A DNA stretch of 33,582 nucleotides, taken from NCBI GenBank assembly GCA_947644645.1, contig CANSAF010000028.1, positions 1 through 33,582 on the forward strand. Reading direction: 5' to 3'. Positions within the stretch are counted from its first letter, which is position 1, and every line of letters starts with the position of its first letter. The DNA is from an uncultured Sporosarcina sp. (GTDB taxonomy: Bacteria > Bacillota > Bacilli > Bacillales_A > Planococcaceae). Below, piece by piece: positions 17,180-24,662 of this stretch. Below the pieces are notes generated by a model, which did not search any database, was not told the origin of the DNA, and saw only the letters and a list, made by a program, of their open reading frames with translations. The translations under genes and the position numbers were made by a program.

Positions 17180-17249
17180 ACAGGCAGTTGATCTTCCACT
17201 TATTTTTATTGCATTTGCTTAAGCCTTGAAGTGGAGTCTTACTGCCTGT
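17180..17249 (+). other. Nested long hairpin in a structured non-coding segment
   Basis: ACAGGCAGT (17180-17188) pairs with ACTGCCTGT (17241-17249), and inside it TTCCACTT (17194-17201) pairs with AAGTGGAG (17229-17236), leaving a 27-base loop. There is no gene in 17117-17344. The two-tier stem with an internal loop looks like a folded RNA or the end of a mobile element. From memory it resembles GC-variant hairpins near the right ends of IS605-type elements in Bacillus, but no transposase gene is here. Its nature is unassigned. Confidence 0.5.
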
Positions 17250-17266
17250 TAATGCGGGATAAAATA

Positions 17267-17317
17267 AAAAACTCGCGCAAATTTACGTCATCATGATTAT
17301 GACTGGCGCGAGTTTTT
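17267..17317 (+). terminator. Terminator directly before the second Gfo/Idh gene
   Basis: AAAAACTCGCGC (17267-17278) pairs with GCGCGAGTTTTT (17306-17317), and GTCAT (17287-17291) pairs with ATGAC (17299-17303) inside. The T run is part of the right arm. It ends only 27 bases before the next start codon, which leaves little room for a separate promoter, so it could act as an attenuator. Confidence 0.85.
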
Positions 17318-17344
17318 ATTTGTTTATTGAAAGGAATGATAATC

Positions 17345-18337
17345 ATGAAAATAGCGCTCATTGGTGCTGGGAAAATTGGTAAAAGGCATTTAAAGATTTG
17401 GACAGAAATGACTGACGTAGAAATTGTCGGCGTTGTCGTACGTCAAGAAGAAAAAGCACAAAAAATTGAACAAACTTATCAAGTAAAAACTTACCGTACA
17501 ATTGCCGAGTTACTGCAAACAGAAGAAATCGATGCAGTCGATATTTGTACACCGCCTTATACACATCTTGAAATTGTTCAAGAAGTCGCGAAAGCCAAAA
17601 AACATATTATGATTTCCAAACCGCTAGCTGTTACACAAAAAGAGGCAGAAGAAATCATTCAAATTTGCAAGCAGTATGAAGTGCAATTATTAGTTGGACA
17701 TACATTGCGATTTTTTCCAGAATACGAAAATGCAAAAGCGAAAATTGAGAACGAGGCAATTGGGCGCCCGGGTGTTGTTCGAATGTCAAGAGGTGTGCCG
17801 TATCCATCTAGAGATCATGAATGGTATACGGATAAACGCTTAAGTGGGGGCTTGTTTGTAGATTTAGGTGTTCATGAATTTGAATGGATTACTGCGACAT
17901 TTGGACAAGCAGAACGCGTGATGGCAAGACATATTAAAAGAGTTGATCAGGCAAAAAATCCGATTGAATATGGCTTAGTGATGATTCGTTTAGTAGACGG
18001 AACTGTTGTGCATGTTGAATTATCTTGGGCTGAAACAAAATACCGCGCATCCTTTGAATTAACGGGAAATAAAGGGATGATTTCCTATGATCACGATGAA
18101 GCAAATCCAGTAGCACTTGACCTTCATCATGGGGAAGAGGAAGTGGACTTACCGAAAAGTATGCTTAGGGATGATCCATATGTTCGCCAATTGACACATT
18201 TTGTCGATTGTTTAAATGGAAAAACGTCATCGATTATTTCACCTTATCATGCAGTGGCGGCTATTCAAATCGCTGAAGCGGCTTGTAAATCTGCCGAAGA
18301 AGGTCGTCCAATCTTGATTCAAAAGGAGGAGGCGTAA
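17345..18337 (+). CDS. Gfo/Idh/MocA family oxidoreductase (second copy)
   Basis: This 330-residue NAD(P)-dependent oxidoreductase has the dinucleotide motif GAGKIGKRH (8-16), the D-x-CTPP loop near 70 and the C-terminal domain with LSGGLFVDLGVHEFEW. The catalytic-lysine motif reads ISKPLAV, with serine where most relatives have glutamate; the lysine itself is kept. The ATG at 17345 follows AAAGGAA; a TTG at 17327 further upstream lies before that site and is rejected. It starts just after a strong terminator, and its stop is followed by the third copy after one base, so the two form a coupled pair. Confidence 0.9.
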   Translation: MKIALIGAGKIGKRHLKIWTEMTDVEIVGVVVRQEEKAQKIEQTYQVKTYRTIAELLQTEEIDAVDICTPPYTHLEIVQEVAKAKKHIMISKPLAVTQKEAEEIIQICKQYEVQLLVGHTLRFFPEYENAKAKIENEAIGRPGVVRMSRGVPYPSRDHEWYTDKRLSGGLFVDLGVHEFEWITATFGQAERVMARHIKRVDQAKNPIEYGLVMIRLVDGTVVHVELSWAETKYRASFELTGNKGMISYDHDEANPVALDLHHGEEEVDLPKSMLRDDPYVRQLTHFVDCLNGKTSSIISPYHAVAAIQIAEAACKSAEEGRPILIQKEEA

Positions 18338-18338
18338 G

Positions 18339-19316
18339 ATGAAAATTGGCATCATTAGTTTTGCTCATATGCATGCATTAAGCTATGCAACACAATTAAC
18401 AAATCGTTCAGATGTTGAACTTGCTTATATTTGGGATGAAGATGAAACAAGAGGGCTAGACATGGCAAAGGAGTATAATTGTCAATACTTAGCCGATTTA
18501 AATGATTTTTTAGCAACAGATATTGAAGCGGTCATTATTTGTTCTGAAAATAGCAAGCATAAATCACATGTCATTCAAGCGGCGAAAGCACAAAAACATA
18601 TTTTATGTGAAAAACCAATTGCGACAGAAGTTGAAGATGCGAAAGCAATGATTCAAGCATGTGAAGAAGCTGGCGTCATTTTACAAATTGCTTATCCCGT
18701 GCGCTTTTCCCCAGTACTAGAAAAAGTGAGAGCGATGATTCAACAAGGAGCCATTGGAGAAGTACTGGCAATTAATGCAACGAATCATGGGTTAATGCCT
18801 GGCGGGTGGTTTGTTGAAAAAGAATTATCTGGCGGCGGTTCCGCAACAGATCATATCGTCCATATTATGGATCTTATTCGTTGGATTTTTGCCGATGAAG
18901 TTAAAAATGTGTATGCGGAATTAGATACGAGATTTTATGATTTAGATGTAGAAGATTGCGGCATGGTTTCATTGGAATTAGACTCAGGCATGATTGTTTC
19001 GATTGACCCAAGTTGGTCGCGTCCAAAAACGTATCCAACATGGGGAAATGTCGTCATGCATTTTGTCGGAACAAAAGGAAATTTAAGCATCGATGCGTTT
19101 AAGCAACATTCTCTTTACTATAATGACAAAGATTTAAAAATAGAAGAATTGCCTTGGTCTGAAGATATGGATGCTGGATTAGTTGCTGATTTTATAGATT
19201 GTATTCGCACAAATCGTAAACCATCAATTACCGGAACAGATGGACTACGCACTTTGGAAGTTGTGAAGGCAGCCTATCAGTCCAATGCATTAAAAGAAGT
19301 TGTCCAACTTAATTGA
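18339..19316 (+). CDS. Gfo/Idh/MocA family oxidoreductase (third copy)
   Basis: This 325-residue protein belongs to the same superfamily but a distinct branch. The N-terminus reads GIISFAHMHALSY in place of the usual glycine-rich GxGxxG loop. The catalytic-lysine motif CEKPIAT is intact (about residues 89-95), and the C-terminal domain has GGGSATDHIVHIMDLIRW. It begins one base after the second copy's stop and has AAGGAGGAGG before the ATG, so the two are cotranslated. It is the last gene of the island, followed by a terminator at 19385. The substrate is unknown; sugars or sugar acids are most likely from context. Confidence 0.88.
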   Translation: MKIGIISFAHMHALSYATQLTNRSDVELAYIWDEDETRGLDMAKEYNCQYLADLNDFLATDIEAVIICSENSKHKSHVIQAAKAQKHILCEKPIATEVEDAKAMIQACEEAGVILQIAYPVRFSPVLEKVRAMIQQGAIGEVLAINATNHGLMPGGWFVEKELSGGGSATDHIVHIMDLIRWIFADEVKNVYAELDTRFYDLDVEDCGMVSLELDSGMIVSIDPSWSRPKTYPTWGNVVMHFVGTKGNLSIDAFKQHSLYYNDKDLKIEELPWSEDMDAGLVADFIDCIRTNRKPSITGTDGLRTLEVVKAAYQSNALKEVVQLN

Positions 19317-19384
19317 GGGAAATTATCGTAGACGAATCGATGTAAATCAGGATGTTTAATAATTATTTGAGTGGAAATAAAACG

Positions 19385-19430
19385 AAAGGCATTTAGAAAG
19401 TAAGAAATTTACATTCTAAATGTCTTTTTT
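19385..19430 (+). terminator. Intrinsic terminator at the right edge of the island
   Basis: AAAG, CATTTAGAA and GTAA (19385-19403) pair with TTAC, TTCTAAATG and CTTT (19409-19427), ending in six Ts. Its left arm matches the dapA terminator's left arm (4096-4112) at 14 of 17 positions. Confidence 0.9.
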
Positions 19431-19453
19431 CATTGGAAATTTAAAGTTCCTAT

Positions 19454-19482
19454 TTGTATCACAGGGAAACGTCAAGTATAAT
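19454..19482 (+). promoter_or_regulatory. Sigma-A promoter for rnjB
   Basis: TTGTAT (19454-19459) and a perfect TATAAT (19477-19482) are separated by exactly 17 bases. It lies after the island terminator and about 45 bases before the rnjB start, so rnjB has its own housekeeping promoter. Confidence 0.75.
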
Positions 19483-19528
19483 GGAAAATAGCTGAATGGT
19501 TCGGGAAGTAGAATTAGGAGGAAATAAA

Positions 19529-21196
19529 TTGACAAAAATAAAAAACGAAGTTGTAAGAGTGATTCCCCTTGGAGGGGTAGGCGAAATTGGAAAAGCAATG
19601 TATGTTGTTGAAATTGATGAAGAGCTGTTTATCGTCGATTCAGGCTTAATGTTTCCAGAAAGTGAAATGTTAGGGATCGACATTGTCATTCCAGATCTTG
19701 CTTATATCGAAGAAAATAAAGAACGTGTGAAAGGAATCTTTTTAACACACGGACATGAAGATGCAATTGGTTCACTTGCTTATTTATTACAAGTTGTCCA
19801 AGCACCTGTTTACGGTTCGAAGTTGACGCTTGCTTTGGCGAAAGAGCATTTAAAAGAAATGCCTGCACCGCATCCTGTTCGTTATTTTGAAGTGACGAAT
19901 AAAAGCCGCATGAATTTTAACCGTACACATGTAACGTTTTTCAATACGACACATAGTATTCCAGATTCACTAGGCATTGTGTTCCATACAAGTGAAGGCG
20001 CAATTGTCCATACGGGAGAATTTAAGTTTGACCAATCAGCAAAAGGAAAATACCGCCCGGATATTGGAAAAATGGCTAGCTTAGGTGAAAAAGGTGTCTT
20101 TATTTTAATGTCTGATTCATCGGAAGCAGAACGTCCAGGTTATACGACTTCTGAAGCTGTTGTTGAAACGCATTTATCAAAAACATTTTATCAAGCGAAA
20201 GGACGTATTTTGGTTGCACTTTATGCGTCAAACTTTATTCGTATTCAGCAAGTTTTTGACAAAGCATTCGAAACAGGAAAGAAAGTTGCAGTTGTTGGAA
20301 AGAGTCTAGAAAGCTACTATAAAGTAGGGATGGATCTTGGCTATTTAACAATTGAAGATGATGTGATTATCCCGGTGAAAGATGTCGATAAATATGAAGA
20401 TGATGAAGTGGTTGTTATCGTAACTGGTAACCAGGGCGAACCACTTGATGCGTTGGAAAGAATTGTGCGCAAACATCATAAAGATATTAAAATCAAAGAT
20501 ACAGATACGGTTTTAATTACATTTACACCATCACCTGGTATGGAAGTGTCAATGTATGAAACAATGAATAATTTGGCGAAAAAAGGCGCGCGTGTACTAA
20601 CATCAAGCAAAAATGTGCATGTGTCTGGTCATGGTAGCCAAGAAGATTTAAAAATGATGTTAAATTTAATGCAACCAAAATACTTTATCCCAATTCAAGG
20701 GGAGTATCGTATGTTAATGGCGCATTCTAAATTAGCACAGCAAGTCGGCATGGACAAAAAGCATATTTTCATCGCAGATAAAGGCGATATTGTTGAATAT
20801 AAAAACGATAAAATGCGTATGAGTGGTCGCGTTCAAGCAGGAAATGTGTTAATTGATGGAATTGGTGTTGGCGATGTTGGAAATATTGTCCTGCGTGATC
20901 GTAAGTTATTATCACAAGACGGGATATTCACAGTCGTGATTACATTAAATCGTAAACAAAAAAGAATTGCAGCAGGTCCTGAAATTGTTTCGCGTGGATT
21001 TGTTTATGTACGTGAATCAGAAGAGCTATTAGAAGAATCTAAAAAGCTTGTGCATAAAATAGTTGAAAAACATGTGTCTAAAAAGTCGTTTGAATGGACA
21101 GGAATTAAACAAGAGATTCGTGATACGCTCAGCTCCTATTTGTTCCAACAGACGAAAAGAAGACCGATGATTATTCCAATTATTATGGAATACTAA
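19529..21196 (+). CDS. rnjB: Ribonuclease J2
   Basis: RNase J2 is a metallo-beta-lactamase/beta-CASP ribonuclease that pairs with RNase J1 in mRNA decay and 5' maturation. The TTG at 19529 follows AGGAGG (19516-19521) at 7 bases and gives 555 residues, the length of B. subtilis RnjB. The ATG at 19496 would begin before this site. The first metal motif reads HGHEDA (74-79): the histidine that completes HxHxDH in RNase J1 is alanine. This, plus its position in the conserved cluster, points to the weakly active J2. The beta-CASP region and the C-terminal domain are present. In B. subtilis tepA lies downstream; here spoIIIE follows directly. Confidence 0.93.
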   Translation: MTKIKNEVVRVIPLGGVGEIGKAMYVVEIDEELFIVDSGLMFPESEMLGIDIVIPDLAYIEENKERVKGIFLTHGHEDAIGSLAYLLQVVQAPVYGSKLTLALAKEHLKEMPAPHPVRYFEVTNKSRMNFNRTHVTFFNTTHSIPDSLGIVFHTSEGAIVHTGEFKFDQSAKGKYRPDIGKMASLGEKGVFILMSDSSEAERPGYTTSEAVVETHLSKTFYQAKGRILVALYASNFIRIQQVFDKAFETGKKVAVVGKSLESYYKVGMDLGYLTIEDDVIIPVKDVDKYEDDEVVVIVTGNQGEPLDALERIVRKHHKDIKIKDTDTVLITFTPSPGMEVSMYETMNNLAKKGARVLTSSKNVHVSGHGSQEDLKMMLNLMQPKYFIPIQGEYRMLMAHSKLAQQVGMDKKHIFIADKGDIVEYKNDKMRMSGRVQAGNVLIDGIGVGDVGNIVLRDRKLLSQDGIFTVVITLNRKQKRIAAGPEIVSRGFVYVRESEELLEESKKLVHKIVEKHVSKKSFEWTGIKQEIRDTLSSYLFQQTKRRPMIIPIIMEY

Positions 21197-21219
21197 ATAG
21201 GTTTAACAGTTTAAAAAAT

Positions 21220-21264
21220 AGGAGGCGTCCGGAAAGTTTTTCAACTTTCTAGATCGCCTCTTTT
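21220..21264 (+). terminator. Intrinsic terminator between rnjB and spoIIIE
   Basis: GAGGCG (21222-21227) pairs with CGCCTC (21255-21260) and GAAAGTT (21232-21238) pairs with AACTTTC (21243-21249), with mismatches between them and a 4-base loop, followed by TTTT. Its right arm can instead pair with the next gene's ribosome-binding site. Confidence 0.8.
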
Positions 21265-21280
21265 CAATCGAAAGGAGGCG
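21255..21280 (+). promoter_or_regulatory. Hairpin sequestering the spoIIIE ribosome-binding site
   Basis: CGCCTCTTTTC (21255-21265) pairs with GAAAGGAGGCG (21270-21280) over 11 consecutive pairs (one T-G) around the loop AATC. The right arm contains the whole AAAGGAGG Shine-Dalgarno of spoIIIE. It uses the same CGCCTC as the terminator, so the two folds exclude each other. Confidence 0.6.
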
Positions 21281-21284
21281 TCGT

Positions 21285-23642
21285 ATGTCAAAAAAGAAAG
21301 CGCGCAAAAAATCGACGAAAGCTAAAAATACGAGAAAAAAAACAGGGAAACAAACCGCTACGAGTACCATTGCGTATGAAATTATCGGTTTATTAATGAT
21401 TGGGCTTGCGGTAATTATTATTTTTGAATTTGATCCAGTTGGAAGAGTTTTATCGAATGTATCCCGATTTTTATTTGGAAATTGGCATATTATTATTCCT
21501 TTATTACTTGTTATGCAAGCAGTTATTTTAATGGTGATGCGAAAAGTGGGCAGTTGGAAAAACCGTTTACTGATCGGAAGTTTATTTGTCTTATCGAGTT
21601 TATTGCTCTTTAGTCATATTTTATTGTTTGAGGAATTGGAAAGAAGTCGCGTATTAATGTCTAATTCCTCCATTAAACAAACTTGGCATGTGCTGATTAC
21701 CAATGATGCGATCACATCCCGTAGTGGCTCTCTTGGCGGCGGAATGATTGGAGCTTTCATTTATGCATTTGCTTATGCATTATTTGATATGAATGGTGCG
21801 AAAGTAATTGGTGTGTTGTTATTATTTATTGGACTGATTTTATTAACAGGAAAAGCACTTGTGCCGTATCTTGTTGAAACAACGCCCAAACTATATGCAT
21901 CGCTTATGGAAAAATGGCAAGAGATGAAAAAACAAGAAAAAGTAACGAAACCAGTTTCACAAAGAGCGAAAGCGAAACAACAGAAAAAAGGAACAGGAAA
22001 GACGATTCCTGAAGAAGCTGCTGTTGAGTTTGCGGAAGAGATTGCAACAGAGCCGATTATTTCAGCTTTCAATGAAAAAATTGAACCAGTTATAGAATCT
22101 GCACCTGTTGAACCGAAAACTATACCAAAAGATGAACCACAAGCCGTTCAACAAGAAGCGGAAACGACGGAAGCACCGATTAATACTTATAGCGTTGTAA
22201 CTGGAGAAGAAGAAAATACTTCTTATGTATTGCCGCCGCCTACTTTACTAACGGAAACACCGCATAATGATCAATCGAATGAATATGATTCGATTCAAGC
22301 GAATGCGAAGAAATTGGAGCAAACTTTTTTAAGTTTTGGCGTAAAAGCACGGGTTACACAAGTTCATTTAGGACCAGCTGTGACGAAGTATGAAATTTTA
22401 CCAGATACTGGCGTGAAAGTAAGCCGCATTGTTAGTTTAACCGATGACTTGGCACTCGCACTCGCGGCTAGTGATTTACGAATTGAAGCGCCGATTCCTG
22501 GGAAATCTGCGGTAGGGATTGAAGTGCCAAATAAAAGTATCGCAGTCGTTAGTTTGCGTGAAGTAATTGAATCGAAGGAAAACAATGATCCAGCTGCAAA
22601 GTTAATGATTTCACTGGGACGCGATGTCACAGGGCAAGCAATTTTAAGCGAGTTAAATAAAATGCCACATATGCTAATCGCAGGATCAACAGGCAGTGGT
22701 AAAAGTGTTTGTATTAACGGCATTATCATTAGTATTTTAATGCGTGCAAAACCTCATGAAGTAAAATTAATGATGATTGACCCGAAAATGGTTGAGTTAA
22801 ATGTTTATAATGGTGTGCCGCATTTACTTGCACCAGTTGTGACAGATCCTAGAAAAGCTGCACAAGCTTTACAAAAAGTTGTATCTGAAATGGAAAGACG
22901 ATATGAATTATTTTCTCATACTGGTACGCGAAATGTGGAAGGGTATAACGCGCATATTGATGAGTGGAATGCAGAAAACGATGAAAAACACCCACATATG
23001 CCTTATATCGTCGTGATTGTCGATGAATTGGCTGACTTAATGATGGTTGCGTCAAGTGATGTAGAAGATTCAATTACAAGGCTTGCGCAAATGGCAAGGG
23101 CTGCAGGAATCCATTTAATCATTGCGACGCAAAGACCAAGTGTCGATGTCATTACGGGCGTTATTAAAGCAAATATTCCTTCGCGAATTGCTTTTGCTGT
23201 ATCTTCTGCAATCGATTCTAGAACGATTTTGGATACAGGCGGTGCTGATAAATTACTTGGTCGTGGGGATATGCTCTTTTTACCAGCGGGCGCTTCAAAA
23301 CCCGTTAGAATTCAAGGCGCTTTTGTTTCAGATAAAGAAGTAGAGGCAGTTGTCGATTTTGTCATTGAACAACAAAAAGCGCAATATCAAGAAGAAATGA
23401 TTCCAACAGAAATCATAGAAGTTGCACCCCATGAAGAAACAGATGAACTTTATGATGAAGCAGTTGCTCTTGTTGTTGATATGCAGACAGCTTCTGTTTC
23501 GATGTTACAAAGACGTTTTAGAATTGGGTATTCGCGTGCTGCACGGATTGTTGATCAGATGGAAATGCGTGGCATTGTTGGACCACCAGATGGTAGCAGA
23601 CCGAGACAAGTCCTTGTCGATAAAAGTGAATTGGAATCATAA
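21285..23642 (+). CDS. spoIIIE: DNA translocase FtsK/SpoIIIE
   Basis: This septal DNA pump moves the chromosome into the forespore and clears DNA trapped in division septa. At 785 residues it matches B. subtilis SpoIIIE (787). It has a basic N-terminus ([17 protein letters not shown]), four membrane helices between about 28 and 195, a charged and proline-rich linker to about 320, then the RecA-like motor. Walker A GSTGSGKS is near 467, Walker [10 protein letters not shown] near 578, and the DNA-reading gamma domain with [17 protein letters not shown] is at about 725-785. The ATG follows AAAGGAGG, which may be hidden in a hairpin. Gene order supports spoIIIE over a second ftsK (sftA). Confidence 0.93.
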   Translation: MSKKKARKKSTKAKNTRKKTGKQTATSTIAYEIIGLLMIGLAVIIIFEFDPVGRVLSNVSRFLFGNWHIIIPLLLVMQAVILMVMRKVGSWKNRLLIGSLFVLSSLLLFSHILLFEELERSRVLMSNSSIKQTWHVLITNDAITSRSGSLGGGMIGAFIYAFAYALFDMNGAKVIGVLLLFIGLILLTGKALVPYLVETTPKLYASLMEKWQEMKKQEKVTKPVSQRAKAKQQKKGTGKTIPEEAAVEFAEEIATEPIISAFNEKIEPVIESAPVEPKTIPKDEPQAVQQEAETTEAPINTYSVVTGEEENTSYVLPPPTLLTETPHNDQSNEYDSIQANAKKLEQTFLSFGVKARVTQVHLGPAVTKYEILPDTGVKVSRIVSLTDDLALALAASDLRIEAPIPGKSAVGIEVPNKSIAVVSLREVIESKENNDPAAKLMISLGRDVTGQAILSELNKMPHMLIAGSTGSGKSVCINGIIISILMRAKPHEVKLMMIDPKMVELNVYNGVPHLLAPVVTDPRKAAQALQKVVSEMERRYELFSHTGTRNVEGYNAHIDEWNAENDEKHPHMPYIVVIVDELADLMMVASSDVEDSITRLAQMARAAGIHLIIATQRPSVDVITGVIKANIPSRIAFAVSSAIDSRTILDTGGADKLLGRGDMLFLPAGASKPVRIQGAFVSDKEVEAVVDFVIEQQKAQYQEEMIPTEIIEVAPHEETDELYDEAVALVVDMQTASVSMLQRRFRIGYSRAARIVDQMEMRGIVGPPDGSRPRQVLVDKSELES

Positions 23643-23696
23643 GATGCGTAGTTTACCAGCAAAATATATGAAATTTCTTTCAATTGAATCATTTTA

Positions 23697-23725
23697 TTCA
23701 TTTTGAAGCTTTAAAGTGCTATAAT
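23697..23725 (+). promoter_or_regulatory. Extended -10 promoter for the GntR gene
   Basis: TATAAT at 23720-23725 is preceded by TGC (extended -10). A weak -35, TTCATT at 23697-23702, sits 17 bases upstream. The GntR gene starts 57 bases later. Confidence 0.55.
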
Positions 23726-23781
23726 CAAACATACAGTAAGGTCGAATTTTAAGCAGTTTCTTTTAGAGGTGGTATGTGTTG

Positions 23782-24507
23782 ATGAGTAATACTCAGCAAG
23801 GGCAGACGTACTTGCAAGTGTTGGAGCAGTTAAAGCTAGAAATTGATGAAGGGTATTTTACGGAAAACGAACGGTTTCCATCTGAATTTCAACTGGCAAA
23901 ACGATTGGATGTAGAGCTTACATTCGTGCGCCAGGCAATTCAGACGTTAATTAAAGAGAAAGTGATTGTCCAAAAGCATGGGGTCGGGATTTTTGTTAAT
24001 CCCAAACCACTTTTCACATCAGGTATTGAAGAATTATCCAGTGTCACTGCGATGATTCGTCAAGCAGGAATGGAGCCTGGCACAATCTTTATTGATTTTA
24101 CGGAAACGGATGTTACAGAAGAAGACATGCTCGTTTTTAACTGTAACAAAGACGATAAACTATTAACAATTAAACGTGTCCGCACAGCGAACGGACAACC
24201 CGTCGTTTTTTGTATCGATCGAGTTTTAGCGAAGAATTTGTCGGTTGGTACAGAAGAGTTGTTGAATACTTCCATATTTGATTTGATTGAACGAAATGGA
24301 AAGATTTATATTGAACAAGCTGTTGCAGAAATCGAGCCGATTGGCTATGACGAAGAAGCTTCATCGTTTTTAAGATGTGGTGTGGACGTTTCATTATTAG
24401 CATTGGAACAAAAGCATTATAGCAACGAAGATGAGATGGTGCTTTATTCGAAAAACTATTTTAGAGCAGATAAATTTAGTTTTCACGTCATTAGAAAAAG
24501 AGTATAA
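23782..24507 (+). CDS. ymfC: GntR family regulator with UTRA domain (YmfC-like)
   Basis: This 241-residue transcription regulator has an N-terminal winged helix-turn-helix (about 5-75, with FPSEFQLAKRLDVELTFVRQAIQTL) and a C-terminal UTRA ligand-binding domain of the HutC/FarR subfamily (about 90-238). The ATG at 23782 is 9 bases after AGAGGTGG; GTG 23776 and TTG 23779 are closer and less likely. Position after spoIIIE matches ymfC of B. subtilis. The effector is unknown; UTRA domains often bind sugar phosphates or histidine-like metabolites. The gene has its own promoter and terminator and looks monocistronic. Confidence 0.85.
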   Translation: MSNTQQGQTYLQVLEQLKLEIDEGYFTENERFPSEFQLAKRLDVELTFVRQAIQTLIKEKVIVQKHGVGIFVNPKPLFTSGIEELSSVTAMIRQAGMEPGTIFIDFTETDVTEEDMLVFNCNKDDKLLTIKRVRTANGQPVVFCIDRVLAKNLSVGTEELLNTSIFDLIERNGKIYIEQAVAEIEPIGYDEEASSFLRCGVDVSLLALEQKHYSNEDEMVLYSKNYFRADKFSFHVIRKRV

Positions 24508-24511
24508 GTTG

Positions 24512-24563
24512 ATGAGGTTGTTTTAAAAGTCCGAAATGGATTTTTAAAACAACCTCATTTTTG
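24512..24563 (+). terminator. Strong intrinsic terminator after the GntR gene
   Basis: A 17-base left arm (24512-24528) pairs perfectly with 24542-24558 and is followed by five Ts. This is the most regular terminator in the window. Confidence 0.93.
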
Positions 24564-24662
24564 TGTCTAGGTATATTGACTCCCTCATTTCTTCGCGTTC
24601 AGAAAATGTTTAGTCTGATTTAAGATAATAGTAACAGGACGTTTTTTTAGGAGGGATTTGAG

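Noticed and set aside
17117-17344. Small protein gene in the gap between the first and second Gfo/Idh genes
   Set aside because: No start codon with a ribosome-binding site and no convincing frame; the base pairing explains the sequence better.
23422-23706. Plus-strand open frame overlapping the end of spoIIIE
   Set aside because: It shares sequence with the conserved gamma domain in another frame, is rich in unlikely residues and has no ribosome-binding site.
24564-24662. Sigma-D flagellar promoter before the chemoreceptor gene
   Set aside because: TTGACT and AT-rich stretches occur, but no TAAA plus GCCGATAT pair or well-spaced sigma-A pair was found.
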